Source: Arthrobacter sp. E3 (lineage in GTDB: Bacteria; Actinomycetota; Actinomycetes; Actinomycetales; Micrococcaceae). From it: a DNA stretch of 64,000 nucleotides. The position numbers were made by a program, and so were the translations under genes. The notes below the pieces were generated by a model. It saw only the letters and a list, made by a program, of their open reading frames with translations, had not been told where the DNA came from and did no database searches. Every line of letters starts with the position of its first letter. Position 1 is the first letter of the stretch. The stretch lies in NCBI RefSeq assembly GCF_017353415.1, contig NZ_JAFMPX010000006.1:62001-126000 (forward strand), written 5' to 3'. Of this stretch, positions 45,936-54,775 are shown piece by piece.

Positions 45936-47708
45936 GTGACGGAAACATTGTTTGGTGGCCCGTCGCTGCCTCCCGCCTACCCGGAGCGTGCTGCTTGGGG
46001 AACGGCGCAGAAACTACGTGCGTGGCAGACCCAAGCCATGGAAAAGTACTTCAGTGAAAATCCGAAGGACTTCATGGCCGTCGCCACCCCCGGTGCCGGC
46101 AAGACCACTTTTGCCCTGCACATCGCCACACAGCTCATTGCCCGTGGCACCATCAACAGGGTCACGATCGTCACCCCCACCGACCACCTGAAGCGGCAGT
46201 GGGCGGATGCGGCCGCCAAGGTGGGCATTGCCATCGACCCGAACTTCAAAAATGCGGACGGCCGCCATGGCAAGGGATTTACCGGAGTTGCTGTGACGTA
46301 CGCCCAGGTTGCCAGCAAGCCGTTGCTGCACCGGGCGAAGACCGAGGCTGCACGCACGCTGGTCATCCTGGATGAAATTCACCATGGTGGAGATGCACTG
46401 TCATGGGGTGACGGGATCAGGGAAGCGTTTGACCCCGCTGCCCGTCGTCTTGCCCTGACGGGAACGCCCTTCCGCTCCGACACGGCGGCCATTCCCTTCG
46501 TGGAATATGCCGAGGACCGGGACGGGATCCGCCGTTCGAAGGCCGACTACACGTACGGCTATGGCGAGGCTTTGCGGGACCACGTGGTGCGCCCCGTCAT
46601 GTTTATGGCCTACTCCGGCCAAATGCGTTGGCGCACCAGTGCCGGCGAGGAAATGGCCGCCAGACTGGGTGAGGCCGTGACGAAAGATGTCACCTCGCAG
46701 GCATGGCGCACAGCCCTGAACCCGGCAGGGGAGTGGATCCCCGCTGTGTTGGCCGCGGCCGACAAGCGTCTGACCGAGGTGCGCCGTGCTGTGCCCGACG
46801 CCGGGGCCATGGTCATTGCGACTGACCATGAGGACGCCCGCGCCTACGCAGCGGAGTTGAAGAAAATCACTGGCGAATCGCCCACCGTGATTTTGTCCGA
46901 CGACTCCAAGGCTTCTGACAAGATTGACAAATTCTCCGCCGGTGACAAGCGCTGGATGGTGGCCGTGCGCATGGTCTCCGAAGGTGTTGACGTGCCGCGC
47001 CTGGCCGTTGGCGTCTACGCGACGTCCACTGCTACGCCGTTGTTCTTTGCCCAGGCGGTGGGGCGGTTCGTGCGTGCACGTAGAAGGGGAGAGACGGCGT
47101 CGATCTTCCTGCCATCGGTGCCCAACTTGATGGAACTGGCCAACCAGCTGGAGCTTGAAAGGGACCACGCTCTTGACCGCCCGGACAAGGATTCCGACGG
47201 CTTCATGGAAGAAGACGCCGAGATGGAGGAGGCCAACCGCGAGGAAAAGGCGTCCGACACCATGGAAAAGTTCAAATTTGAGGCACTGGAATCACAGGCC
47301 TCCTTTGACCGGGTGCTCTTCGACGGCGGCGAGTTCGGCACCGGCGGCGCCATCGGCAGCGACGATGAACTCGATTTCCTTGGCATCCCCGGTTTGCTTG
47401 ACGCGGACCAAATGGGTGTGCTGCTGCGCCAGCATCAGGCCGACCAGCAAACCCGGAAGCGTAGGTCGTCCTCGCCCGTGGCAGAACCGGAGGCTGCACC
47501 GCTGGTGGACCATCGCATGCTCATGGACTTGCGTGGAGAGCTCGCGAAGAACGTCTCTGCATGGAGTGCGCGCTCAGGCATGCCCCACGGCATGGTGCAC
47601 AGCGAACTGCGCCGAATTTGTGGCGGGCCAGCCGTGGCCCAGGCTAATGAATCCCAGCTCCAGACGCGCCTGAAGAAGCTCCAAGACTGGTTCATCGGCC
47701 GGAAATAG
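45936..47708 (+). CDS. SF2 DEAD/DEAH-type helicase
   Basis: A 590-aa superfamily 2 helicase. Motifs in order: LRAWQTQAM Q-motif near 25, Walker A TPGAGKTTF near 50-58, LVILDEIHHGG (motif II, DEIH) near 144-154, LTGTPFRSD (motif III) near 171, and QAVGRFVRARRRGE (motif VI) near 373-386. An acidic stretch near 415-440 (EEDAEMEEANREEK) and a C-terminal domain with no clear match follow. The motif set is closest to the UvrB/Ski2-like restriction-helicase group, so DNA or RNA as substrate is open. GTG at 45936 is chosen because homology begins there; the ribosome site AAGGAT is about 15 nt away, rather far. It ends in a nested inverted repeat facing pncA. Confidence 0.85.
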   Translation: MTETLFGGPSLPPAYPERAAWGTAQKLRAWQTQAMEKYFSENPKDFMAVATPGAGKTTFALHIATQLIARGTINRVTIVTPTDHLKRQWADAAAKVGIAIDPNFKNADGRHGKGFTGVAVTYAQVASKPLLHRAKTEAARTLVILDEIHHGGDALSWGDGIREAFDPAARRLALTGTPFRSDTAAIPFVEYAEDRDGIRRSKADYTYGYGEALRDHVVRPVMFMAYSGQMRWRTSAGEEMAARLGEAVTKDVTSQAWRTALNPAGEWIPAVLAAADKRLTEVRRAVPDAGAMVIATDHEDARAYAAELKKITGESPTVILSDDSKASDKIDKFSAGDKRWMVAVRMVSEGVDVPRLAVGVYATSTATPLFFAQAVGRFVRARRRGETASIFLPSVPNLMELANQLELERDHALDRPDKDSDGFMEEDAEMEEANREEKASDTMEKFKFEALESQASFDRVLFDGGEFGTGGAIGSDDELDFLGIPGLLDADQMGVLLRQHQADQQTRKRRSSSPVAEPEAAPLVDHRMLMDLRGELAKNVSAWSARSGMPHGMVHSELRRICGGPAVAQANESQLQTRLKKLQDWFIGRK

Positions 47709-47709
47709 C

Positions 47710-47798
47710 GTTTTATTCTGCGCAGGATTCATCCCCCAACCATGCGCCACTGCATAACTGGCGCATGGTTGGCCCTTGAACTCAGCGCATAATAAAAC
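47710..47798. terminator. nested inverted repeats between convergent helicase and pncA
   Basis: Inner arms CCAACCATGCGCCA (47736-47749) and TGGCGCATGGTTGG (47759-47772) pair perfectly over 14 bp with a 9-nt loop. Outer arms GTTTTATTCTGCGC (47710-47723) and GCGCATAATAAAAC (47785-47798) pair with one mismatch. The whole 89-bp element lies exactly between two facing stop codons and may end transcription both ways. Confidence 0.65.
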
Positions 47799-47809
47799 TA
47801 GGACCCGGG

Positions 47810-48427
47810 TTACTTCACTTCCACACCGGCGTCTTCGAGTTCCTCGAGGGTTTCCTCGATCGCATCTTCATCAATTCCGGCAACGAAGTCGCGCAACACG
47901 GTGGTGTTGTAGCCGGCGTTGACGGCGTCCAGGGCCGTGGCGCGGACGCAGTGTTCGGTGGCGATGCCCACGATGACGAGGTCATCGATGTCGTTTTCGC
48001 GCAGCCAATCGTCCAGGCTGACGGGGGACTCGTTGTTCTCCGTTACAGATTCGTGGGCTTCACGCTCACCCACGGCAACTTCGTCTTCAGGGGCGAGCAA
48101 TCCGTCGAAACCTGAGTAGCCGGCGTCGTACTTGCCCTTGCGGAAGTAGGCGTCAATGTCCTCGGTGTCCAAATTGCGGTGCAGTGCGGCGCCCTTGGAA
48201 CCGGCGACGCAGTGCACAGGCCAGCTGGTGCGGAAGTCGGGCGTCTCCGAGAAGTGGCTGCCCGGCTCCACATGCCAGTCCTGGGTGGCTGCAACAAAGT
48301 CGAAGTCGGTGGTTTCGGCGAGCATCTCGCTGATTTCCGTGGCCAGTGCGGCGCCCCCGGCGACGGCGAGCGAGCCTCCTTCACAAAAGTCGTTCTGAAC
48401 ATCAACAATAATCAGGGCCTTGGCCAT
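47810..48427 (-). CDS. pncA: nicotinamidase
   Basis: Hydrolyses nicotinamide to nicotinate and ammonia for NAD salvage; also activates pyrazinamide in mycobacteria. The protein is 205 aa. The catalytic triad is visible: Asp in VDVQNDF near 8-14, Lys in FRKGKY near 100, and Cys in VGIATEHCVRA near 158. Metal-binding Asp and His fall in the ATQDWHVEPGSHF stretch near 47-59. ATG at 48427 has AGAGGAG about 7 nt upstream. It lies 15 bp downstream of pncB on the same strand, so the two sequential salvage enzymes form an operon. Confidence 0.95.
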   Translation of the reverse strand: MAKALIIVDVQNDFCEGGSLAVAGGAALATEISEMLAETTDFDFVAATQDWHVEPGSHFSETPDFRTSWPVHCVAGSKGAALHRNLDTEDIDAYFRKGKYDAGYSGFDGLLAPEDEVAVGEREAHESVTENNESPVSLDDWLRENDIDDLVIVGIATEHCVRATALDAVNAGYNTTVLRDFVAGIDEDAIEETLEELEDAGVEVK

Positions 48428-48442
48428 GAAAATCTCCTCTTG

Positions 48443-49783
48443 CTAAGCGGTGGGTGTGGGTTGTTCGTATTCTGTGGGGATGACGGGCTCCCCGCGCTGC
48501 AGGCGCCGGGCGGCCCCAGGCATCTCTGCCATGGAGGCAGTGTGGCGGGCCGCGGCGCGAACCACGCCCTCGGATCCGGTCCAGCCGGGCAGCAGTTCCC
48601 CGTCCTTGGCCAACTGTGAGAGCAGGGAGCGGTCATTGCCGTCTCCGGCGGGGCGGTGGCCGATCCCCACAACTTCCGCGGTGGCAATCCCTGCGCCGTT
48701 GAGGCGCCGCATCGCGTACTTGCGGCCGCCCATGCTGGCCTTGTTTTTTGCTGCCTTGGCAACGGAGACAAACTCTCCCTCGTCGCCCTCGCGGGAGACG
48801 AGCTTGTACACCATGGAGGCTGTGGGGGCCCCTGAACCTGTGACCAGCGACGTGCCCACGCCGTAGGAATCGACGGGGGCCGCAGCCAGGGCGGCGATGG
48901 CAAACTCGTCAAGGTCGCTTGTCACGGTGATGCGCGTATTCGTATTGCCCAGGGAATCAAGCAGGGCCCGGACGTCGCGCGCCTGGGCGAGCAGGTCACC
49001 GGAATCCAACCGGACGCCGCCTAAGTCCGGCCCGGCGATGGCGACGGCCTTGCGGACTGCTGCTTCGACGTCGTACGTGTCAACCAGCAGCGTGGTCCCG
49101 GCGCCCATGGAACCGAGCTGGGCACGGAAGGCGTCCTCCTCGGAGTCGTGCAACAAGGTGAAGGAGTGCGCTGCGGTGCCCTGGGTCAGCACGCCGTAAC
49201 GCAATCCGCATTCGAGGTTGGAGGTGCTGTGAAAGCCGGCGATGACTGCGGCGCGGGAAGCCGCCACGGCCGACTCCTCATGCGTGCGTCGCGAGCCCAT
49301 CTCAATGCAGGGGCGGGCGCCAGCGGCACCGATCATGCGGGAGGCGGCGGAGGCGATGGCGGAGTCGTGGTTCAGCACCGAAAGCACGTACGTCTCCAGG
49401 ATGCAGGCCTCCGCAAACGTGGATTCAATGGTTAAAATGGGCGAATTGGGGAAATAAAGTTCGCCCTCTGCGTAACCGTAAATGTCGCCGGTGAACTTGA
49501 AATCGGCCAGCCACGTGAGCGTTTCGTCATTGACAACGTTGTGTGTAGCCAGGAAATTCAGCTCATCCGGGCCAAAGCGAAAGTGCTCCAAGCCTTCCAA
49601 GAACCGGCCCGTTCCGCCTACAACCCCGTAGCGGCGGCCGTCCGGAAGGCGGCGTGCGAAGGCCTCAAAAACGCTGCGGCGGTGCGCAGCTCCCGAGTGC
49701 AGGGCGGCCTGGAGCATTGTCAGCTCGTAGTGATCTGTAAACAATGATGTGCGGGGGTGGCCCCAGCTTGATGGCGTAGTCAC
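48443..49783 (-). CDS. pncB: nicotinate phosphoribosyltransferase
   Basis: Makes nicotinate mononucleotide from nicotinate and PRPP, the committed step of the Preiss-Handler pathway, taking the PncA product. The protein is 446 aa. It has LFTDHYELTMLQAA near 14-27, FEAFARRLPDGR near 39, and GFHSTSNLECGLRYGV near 187-202 in the substrate pocket. It starts GTG at 49783 with TAAAGT 7 nt upstream (leaderless). pncA follows 15 bp later. The start codon faces clpS across only 37 bp, so the two divergent promoters overlap. The same divergent order (pncB1-clpS) is found in M. tuberculosis. Confidence 0.95.
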   Translation of the reverse strand: MTTPSSWGHPRTSLFTDHYELTMLQAALHSGAAHRRSVFEAFARRLPDGRRYGVVGGTGRFLEGLEHFRFGPDELNFLATHNVVNDETLTWLADFKFTGDIYGYAEGELYFPNSPILTIESTFAEACILETYVLSVLNHDSAIASAASRMIGAAGARPCIEMGSRRTHEESAVAASRAAVIAGFHSTSNLECGLRYGVLTQGTAAHSFTLLHDSEEDAFRAQLGSMGAGTTLLVDTYDVEAAVRKAVAIAGPDLGGVRLDSGDLLAQARDVRALLDSLGNTNTRITVTSDLDEFAIAALAAAPVDSYGVGTSLVTGSGAPTASMVYKLVSREGDEGEFVSVAKAAKNKASMGGRKYAMRRLNGAGIATAEVVGIGHRPAGDGNDRSLLSQLAKDGELLPGWTGSEGVVRAAARHTASMAEMPGAARRLQRGEPVIPTEYEQPTPTA

Positions 49784-49790
49784 GGAATTT

Positions 49791-49796
49791 ACTTTA
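49791..49796 (-). promoter_or_regulatory. -10 box TAAAGT, leaderless pncB start
   Basis: TAAAGT on the minus strand ends 7 nt before the pncB GTG, inside the 37-bp gap that also holds the clpS -10 box. Confidence 0.55.
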
Positions 49797-49808
49797 GTGC
49801 GGCAACAC

Positions 49809-49814
49809 TAGAAT
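49809..49814 (+). promoter_or_regulatory. -10 box TAGAAT, leaderless clpS start
   Basis: TAGAAT ends 6 nt before the clpS ATG. It lies 12 bp from the oppositely directed pncB -10 box, so the two promoters cannot both be occupied at once. Confidence 0.6.
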
Positions 49815-49820
49815 GGACAC

Positions 49821-50126
49821 ATGAGTGTCAGCACAGCCCCGGAAACAGACCGGGAAGTCGTTACTCGCGAACTCATCTCCCCGGATATTCCGTGGGAATT
49901 GATCGTGTGGAATGACCCGGTTAATTTGATGAGCTATGTCAGTTACGTCTTCCAAAGCTACTTCGGGTATTCGGAGACCAAGGCAGCCAAATTGATGATG
50001 GAAGTCCATACCGTCGGCAGATCTGCCGTGGCTCATGGAACCAAGGAAAAGATGGAGGCGCACGTGGTGGCGATGCACGGCTTTGGCTTGTGGGCGACCG
50101 TGCAGAAGGGCAATGACCGTGGCTAA
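49821..50126 (+). CDS. clpS: ATP-dependent Clp protease adaptor ClpS
   Basis: Adaptor that hands N-degron substrates to the ClpAP/ClpCP protease. The protein is 101 aa. The core begins PWELIVWNDPVNLMSYV near 28-44; NDP-x-N is the conserved degron-binding loop. The VHTVGRSAVAHGTKEKMEAHV helix-loop near 65-85 contacts the Clp N-domain. The first 25 residues are flexible. TAGAAT 6 nt before the ATG points to a leaderless message. It overlaps the next gene (DUF2017) by 14 bp, indicating coupled translation, as in many actinobacteria. Confidence 0.95.
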   Translation: MSVSTAPETDREVVTRELISPDIPWELIVWNDPVNLMSYVSYVFQSYFGYSETKAAKLMMEVHTVGRSAVAHGTKEKMEAHVVAMHGFGLWATVQKGNDRG

Positions 50127-50685
50127 GGCCTTCTCCGCAGGGCGTCGCGGCATTACCGGTTTCCTCGAGGCCCCGGAGCGCGACCTCCTGCGCAAGCTAT
50201 TCGTCGACATCATCACCATGCTGGAACCGGAAACACCGGCGTCCACCGATCCGCTAGCGGCCTTGATCGGTCTGGACATGGACGTGAGCGTCCCCACCGA
50301 CCCTGCCCTGTTGCGGCTGCTGCCGGATGCCGTGAAGAACGACGCCGACTCCGCCCTTGAGTTCCGCCAGCTCACCGAACGCTCGCTGCGGGAAACCAAG
50401 ATTGGTGCCCTGCGTGCTGCTTCCCTGGGGCTTGAAAGCGACAAACTGGTCCTTGATGCAGAAGCGGCAAAATTCTGGTCCATGGCGTTGAATGACGTCC
50501 GCCTGGTACTGGCCGAGCGGCTGGCCATCCGTGACGAAGCCGATGCCGAGCGGGTGCACCAGGTGCAGGACTGGGGTGAGGCAGACGACGTCGAAAGTTA
50601 TCTGAGCCTGGTCTACAACTTTGTCTCGTGGCTGCAGGAAAGCCTGGTCCAAGCCATGTTGGCGGGACTGCAACGCCGCCCATGA
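50113..50685 (+). CDS. DUF2017 protein
   Basis: A 190-aa mainly helical soluble protein. It is conserved as the direct partner of clpS in actinobacteria (Rv1332 position), and its role is not established. The sequence is rich in acidic and leucine positions, with a conserved middle helix segment [18 protein letters not shown] near 91-108 and a C-terminal [19 protein letters not shown] near 141. ATG at 50113 is chosen over longer frames because it fits homology and overlaps clpS by 14 bp. A ClpS-linked role in proteolysis is a reasonable guess only. Confidence 0.8.
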   Translation: MTVAKAFSAGRRGITGFLEAPERDLLRKLFVDIITMLEPETPASTDPLAALIGLDMDVSVPTDPALLRLLPDAVKNDADSALEFRQLTERSLRETKIGALRAASLGLESDKLVLDAEAAKFWSMALNDVRLVLAERLAIRDEADAERVHQVQDWGEADDVESYLSLVYNFVSWLQESLVQAMLAGLQRRP

Positions 50686-50746
50686 ATGTGTTCTTGGGCG
50701 CAATTGCGGCTGCACCGGGCGCGAAGGAACTAGTGTTGGAACGACC

Positions 50747-51784
50747 ATGAGCACAACACCCGTAACAGTCCAAGGCCTGAAGGGCCGCACCGAAGGCCAG
50801 TCAAGCGACATGGCCGGGCGTGCCATTGGAATTTTCGATTCCGGTGTGGGTGGGTTGACCGTGGCACGGGCCGTCATTGACCAGCTGCCGAACGAGTCAA
50901 TCCTCTATGTGGGCGACACGGCCAACGGCCCCTACGGTCCGCTACCCATTGCCGAAGTCAGGGCGAACGCCTTGGGTGTCATGGACGAACTGGTCGACTC
51001 CGGGGTAAAGCTACTCGTCATCGCCTGCAACTCCGCCTCCGCCGCGGTGCTGCGTGACGCCCGCGAAAGATACACGGCCCGCTACGGGATTCCCGTCATT
51101 GAAGTCATCCAACCTGCCGTTCGCCGTGCCGTGGCGGCCACCCGCACCGGGCACGTTGGCGTCATCGGCACCGTGGCCACCGTGGGTTCGCGTGCCTACG
51201 AAGATACTTTTGCCGCCGCCCCGAACCTGTCCATCACGTCCGTGGCCTGCCCGGACTTTGTCCGCTTCGTGGAATCCGGCATCACGGCCGGGCCCGAATT
51301 GCTGTCCACGGCTGAGGAGTACCTGGCCCCGCTAAAGGCTGCCGCAGTGGACACCCTGGTCCTGGGGTGCACGCACTATCCCTTGCTGACTGGCGTTATT
51401 TCCTATGTCATGGGGGATTCGGTGACGCTGGTTTCCAGCGCCGAAGAAACAGCGAAGGACGTCTATAGGGCTCTTGTCAGCCACGACTTGGAAAGGGTTG
51501 GCAGCGAAGCGCCCACACACCAGTTCCTTTCCACCGGGGACGCGGAGGGCTTTGGCATCCTGGCCCGGCGTTTTCTCGGTCCGGAAGTGCGGGCAGTGGA
51601 GCAGGTCAGTCACGTTTCGGCGCACTACCCCACCGGATCACTGGCTCGCATCACCCCCGACATGCTGGCCGCTGCCCGCGAAAGCAGCGGCGGGACCGGC
51701 TCACCCCGAGTCTCCAATTTTGTTTTGGGGGATTCGGTGGGCAGACTTGCTGTTCCGGGAAACGGCGCAGGGGAGCACACATGA
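50747..51784 (+). CDS. murI: glutamate racemase
   Basis: Converts L- to D-glutamate for peptidoglycan. The protein is 345 aa, longer than the usual 265-285: about 20 residues at the N-terminus and a C-terminal tail of about 45. It has [16 protein letters not shown] near 25-40, the first catalytic Cys in [10 protein letters not shown] near 93, and the second in LGCTHYPLL near 206. ATG at 50747 is used; an ATG at 50810 would remove the N-terminal extension. TAGTGT 10 nt upstream may be its -10 box. It overlaps the next gene by 4 nt (ATGA). Confidence 0.95.
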   Translation: MSTTPVTVQGLKGRTEGQSSDMAGRAIGIFDSGVGGLTVARAVIDQLPNESILYVGDTANGPYGPLPIAEVRANALGVMDELVDSGVKLLVIACNSASAAVLRDARERYTARYGIPVIEVIQPAVRRAVAATRTGHVGVIGTVATVGSRAYEDTFAAAPNLSITSVACPDFVRFVESGITAGPELLSTAEEYLAPLKAAAVDTLVLGCTHYPLLTGVISYVMGDSVTLVSSAEETAKDVYRALVSHDLERVGSEAPTHQFLSTGDAEGFGILARRFLGPEVRAVEQVSHVSAHYPTGSLARITPDMLAAARESSGGTGSPRVSNFVLGDSVGRLAVPGNGAGEHT

Positions 51785-52578
51785 AATTGACGATCGTTGG
51801 ATGCAGCGGGTCCTTTCCCGGCCCGACGTCGCCCGCGTCCTGCTACCTTTTGACAGCGCACGACGGCGTGCGGCCCTGGCGGGTGCTCATTGACTTGGGC
51901 AGCGGTGCCCTGGGAGCGGTACAAAAATACATGGACTTGGAAGACATCGACGCGATTTTCCTGAGCCACCTGCACCCGGACCACTGCATGGATTTGTGCG
52001 GCCTGCACGTGGCGGTCAAGTGGGGACCGGACGGCTGGGACAGGGGGCGGATCCCCGTGTGGGGCCCGGCTGCAACGGCGGACAGGCTGGCCACCGCCTA
52101 CGGCCTTGAGCTGGATCCTGGCATGCACGAAGAATTTGACTTCAAGCTGTGGCAGGAACGCGAGCCCGTCGAGGTGGGCCCGTTCAAGGTCATACCGTAC
52201 ACAGTGAACCACCCTGTTCCGGAGGCCTATGCACTGCGCGTGGAAGCCACTGAATACGACGGCACCGGACTGGACCGCACCTCCGTGCTCGCCTACTCCG
52301 GGGACACCGACAGCTGCCAGGGATTGGAAGACGCTGCTCGGAATGCCGACTTCTTCCTGTGCGAAGCAGCCTTTGAAGAAGGCCGCGACGACCACATCAA
52401 GGACGTGCACCTGACAGGCAAGCGTGCCGGTGAGGCGGCCACGCGTGCCAACGTCAAGCGCCTGCTGCTGACCCACATTCCGGTCTGGACGGACGCCAAT
52501 ACGGTGGTGGCCGAAGCACGGGAGACGTATTCAGGAGAGGTCGCCGCTGCCGTGGCAGGCGTGCACTACATCATTTAG
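51781..52578 (+). CDS. MBL-fold metallohydrolase (Rv1339-like)
   Basis: A 265-aa cytoplasmic metallo-beta-lactamase-fold enzyme. Zinc ligands: [12 protein letters not shown] near 60-71, further His near 140 (VNHPVP), Asp in YSGDTDSC near 174, and a distal His in [10 protein letters not shown] near 233. It resembles tRNase Z and the atypical class II cAMP/cGMP phosphodiesterases; its M. tuberculosis counterpart Rv1339 was reported as such a cyclic nucleotide phosphodiesterase. Whether this one does that or nucleic acid cleavage is unproven. Start overlaps murI by 4 nt, so it is part of that operon. A GNRA-looped hairpin follows (52614). Confidence 0.9.
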   Translation: MKLTIVGCSGSFPGPTSPASCYLLTAHDGVRPWRVLIDLGSGALGAVQKYMDLEDIDAIFLSHLHPDHCMDLCGLHVAVKWGPDGWDRGRIPVWGPAATADRLATAYGLELDPGMHEEFDFKLWQEREPVEVGPFKVIPYTVNHPVPEAYALRVEATEYDGTGLDRTSVLAYSGDTDSCQGLEDAARNADFFLCEAAFEEGRDDHIKDVHLTGKRAGEAATRANVKRLLLTHIPVWTDANTVVAEARETYSGEVAAAVAGVHYII

Positions 52579-52613
52579 CGCGGTGGCGGCAGCGGTGGTG
52601 GCGGGCCTGCAAA

Positions 52614-52638
52614 GATCCTCCGAAAGGAGCATCGTTTT
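52614..52638 (+). terminator. hairpin with GAAA tetraloop after the MBL gene
   Basis: GAT-C-CTCC (52614-52621) pairs with GGAG-C-ATC (52626-52633) around a GAAA tetraloop, then GTTTT follows. One C-C mismatch weakens it. It lies between the MBL gene and the next small membrane protein. Confidence 0.45.
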
Positions 52639-52717
52639 ACCAGTGCACCACGGATAGGCTCGAAGACAGGCAAGGGCGGCAAGCGCCGTCGTACTTGATC
52701 TGTAAAGGACAGCCACT

Positions 52718-53257
52718 ATGACTGACATGCCACGCTACAACCCCGCCCCCGACCCATACCGGCAGCCGGCTGCGTCCGTAGTGGCGCCGACGCCCCCACC
52801 CATCATGAACACGATTTTTTACATGCTTCTGGCTGCAGCGGCACTGCAGGTCATCGCCGGTATCTTCGGCATCATGCATACCAGTTCCAGTGATTTCCGC
52901 GCGCAGACCACCGAACAGTTGAAGAGCCAAAATGCCACCGGAATCACCCCTGAGATGATCGATGTTTCGGTGGTCATTGTGATCGGTACGATTGCCGTCA
53001 TGAGCGTGCTGGCCGTCATTGGCTACGTCGTTATTGGGCTGTTCATCCGCAAAGGCATGGGCTGGGCCCGTATTCTCGGTGCGATTCTTGCCGTGGTGTG
53101 GCTGATTCAGCTCACCGGGCTGACGATGCCCGGCGGGATCGCCACCATCTTGCAGATCTTGCTCGGGTTGACAGCCATGGCGCTGTGCTTCATGCAGCCG
53201 GCAGCCGGATTTTTCACGGCGAGGAAGAACTTTCGCCTGGCGAACAAGGTCCGCTAG
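52718..53257 (+). CDS. hypothetical four-helix membrane protein
   Basis: A 179-aa protein. The first 28 residues are Pro-rich, as in many actinobacterial small membrane proteins (PRYNPAPDPYRQPA). Four hydrophobic segments follow (about 30-50, 86-110, 118-138, 140-160), with a basic C-terminus FTARKNFRLANKVR. ATG at 52718 has AAAGGACAG about 7 nt upstream, a good ribosome site. No domain family is recognised with confidence. It sits between the MBL gene and rph, where other actinobacteria usually have no gene, so it is an accessory member. Confidence 0.65.
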   Translation: MTDMPRYNPAPDPYRQPAASVVAPTPPPIMNTIFYMLLAAAALQVIAGIFGIMHTSSSDFRAQTTEQLKSQNATGITPEMIDVSVVIVIGTIAVMSVLAVIGYVVIGLFIRKGMGWARILGAILAVVWLIQLTGLTMPGGIATILQILLGLTAMALCFMQPAAGFFTARKNFRLANKVR

Positions 53258-53365
53258 CGCCCCCGGGCTCCCCAAACTCGCTGCGCTCGCCCGGGGCCCC
53301 TCGCCCAGTAGCGCCTCCCGGGCTCCCCAAACTCGCTGCGCTCGCCCGGGGCCCCTCGCCCAGTA
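53257..53365. repeat. two tandem copies of a 54/55-bp GC-rich element
   Basis: Copies at 53257-53310 and 53311-53365 differ only by a T insertion/substitution near their start. Each contains CCCGGGC and GCCCGGGG, which can pair as an imperfect hairpin. The element fills the whole gap between the membrane protein and the rph promoter. It may be part of a dispersed repeat family in this genome. Confidence 0.8.
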
Positions 53366-53369
53366 GGCT
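53364..53369 (+). promoter_or_regulatory. -10 box TAGGCT at the end of the tandem repeat, leaderless rph start
   Basis: TAGGCT ends 6 nt before the rph ATG. Its first two bases belong to the second copy of the tandem element. Confidence 0.5.
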
Positions 53370-53375
53370 TGAGCC

Positions 53376-54122
53376 ATGACTTCACGTGAATCTGAAACCT
53401 TGCGCGCCGACGGCCGCACCAATGATCAACTCCGCGACATCACCATAACCCGTGGCTGGTCCAAACAAGCCGAAGGTTCGGCACTCATCGAGTTCGGCAA
53501 CACCCGTGTGCTGTGCACGGCATCCCTGACGCCCGGAGTCCCGCGCTGGCTCAAGGGCGAAGGAACCGGTTGGGTCACGGCCGAATATGCCATGCTGCCG
53601 CGCGCCACGAACACCCGCAACTCCCGCGAATCCGTCAAGGGCAAAATTGGCGGGCGCACCCATGAGATTTCGCGCCTGATTGGCCGCTCGCTGCGCTCCA
53701 TCATCGACACCAAGGCACTGGGGGAAATCACGATCGTCCTTGACTGCGACGTCCTTCAGGCCGACGGCGGCACGCGCACGGCAGCGATCACGGGAGCCTA
53801 TGTGGCCCTCGCCGACGCCATCGCGTACGCGAAGGAGAACAAGCTGATTGCCAAGAACGCCCAGCCGCTCATCGACACGGTCTCGGCCATCTCGGTGGGC
53901 ATCATCGACGGCGTGCCCATGCTCGACTTGCCTTATGTTGAAGACGTGCGTGCCGAGACGGACATGAACGTCGTTGTCACCGGCTCCGGCAAGTTCGTTG
54001 AGGTCCAAGGCACTGCCGAAGGCGCCCCCTTTGACCGCGAGGAACTCAACCAGCTGCTCGACCTGGCACTCATCGGCACCACGGAGTTGGCCCAGATCCA
54101 GCGCGACACCCTCGCCGGCTGA
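53376..54122 (+). CDS. rph: ribonuclease PH
   Basis: Phosphorolytic 3'-to-5' exoribonuclease that trims tRNA 3' ends. The protein is 248 aa. It has [12 protein letters not shown] near 35-46, the substrate-binding RSLRSIID near 105-112, the phosphate/metal site [19 protein letters not shown] near 124-142, and DLPYVED near 184. ATG at 53376 has TAGGCT 6 nt upstream, giving a leaderless start. The stop overlaps the rdgB ATG by one base (TGATG), so the two are co-translated. The rph-rdgB pair is standard in actinobacteria. Confidence 0.96.
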   Translation: MTSRESETLRADGRTNDQLRDITITRGWSKQAEGSALIEFGNTRVLCTASLTPGVPRWLKGEGTGWVTAEYAMLPRATNTRNSRESVKGKIGGRTHEISRLIGRSLRSIIDTKALGEITIVLDCDVLQADGGTRTAAITGAYVALADAIAYAKENKLIAKNAQPLIDTVSAISVGIIDGVPMLDLPYVEDVRAETDMNVVVTGSGKFVEVQGTAEGAPFDREELNQLLDLALIGTTELAQIQRDTLAG

Positions 54123-54742
54123 TGACGGTGCCCAAACTCATTCTGGCCACCCACAACCAGGGCAAGCTGCGGGAACTGCGCGAACTGCTGCGCGGGCAGG
54201 TACCTGGTCTTGACGTGGACACCGACGTGCTCGACGCCGGTGCCATCCAAGCTCCGGACGTTGCCGAAACGGGGGTCACCTTTGCCGAAAACGCTCTGTT
54301 GAAGGCCCGCGCCGTAGCAGAGTTCAGCGGCGTCCTGGCTGTGGCCGACGACTCCGGGTTGGCCGTTGACGTGCTGGGCGGGGCGCCCGGGATCTTCTCG
54401 GCACGCTGGGCTGGACAGCATGGTGACGATACTGCCAATCTGCAGTTGTTGCTGGCGCAACTGGCCGACATTGGTCCGGAACACCGCGGTGCCCGTTTCG
54501 TGTGCGCCGCAGCTTTGGCGAGCCCTGATGGTTCCGTGGGGGTTGTTGAGGAGGGAACCTTGGAAGGGACGCTGCTGACTGTTCCGCGGGGAGACGGAGG
54601 CTTCGGTTACGATCCCGTTCTGGCGCCGCTGGGTATGGACGTTTCCTGCGCCGAGCTCAGCAGTGCGGAAAAGAACGCCATCAGCCACCGGGGGAAGGCG
54701 TTCCGGGCGCTGCTTCCGCACCTGGTGAAGGCGCTGTCCTAG
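54122..54742 (+). CDS. rdgB: non-canonical purine NTP pyrophosphatase (RdgB/HAM1)
   Basis: House-cleaning enzyme that hydrolyses dITP, XTP and ITP to keep them out of nucleic acids. The protein is 206 aa. It has the opening LATHNQGKLRELREL near 8-22, ENALLKARAVAEFSG near 56-70, the metal-site DDSGLAVDVLGGAPGIFSAR near 77-96, and GDGGFGYDPV near 158-167 with the base-specificity region SHRGKAFRAL near 189. It overlaps rph by one base. A textbook intrinsic terminator follows 34 bp after the stop. Confidence 0.96.
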   Translation: MTVPKLILATHNQGKLRELRELLRGQVPGLDVDTDVLDAGAIQAPDVAETGVTFAENALLKARAVAEFSGVLAVADDSGLAVDVLGGAPGIFSARWAGQHGDDTANLQLLLAQLADIGPEHRGARFVCAAALASPDGSVGVVEEGTLEGTLLTVPRGDGGFGYDPVLAPLGMDVSCAELSSAEKNAISHRGKAFRALLPHLVKALS

Positions 54743-54775
54743 ACCTAGTAACCCGGCCAGACTGGGTACGCAACG

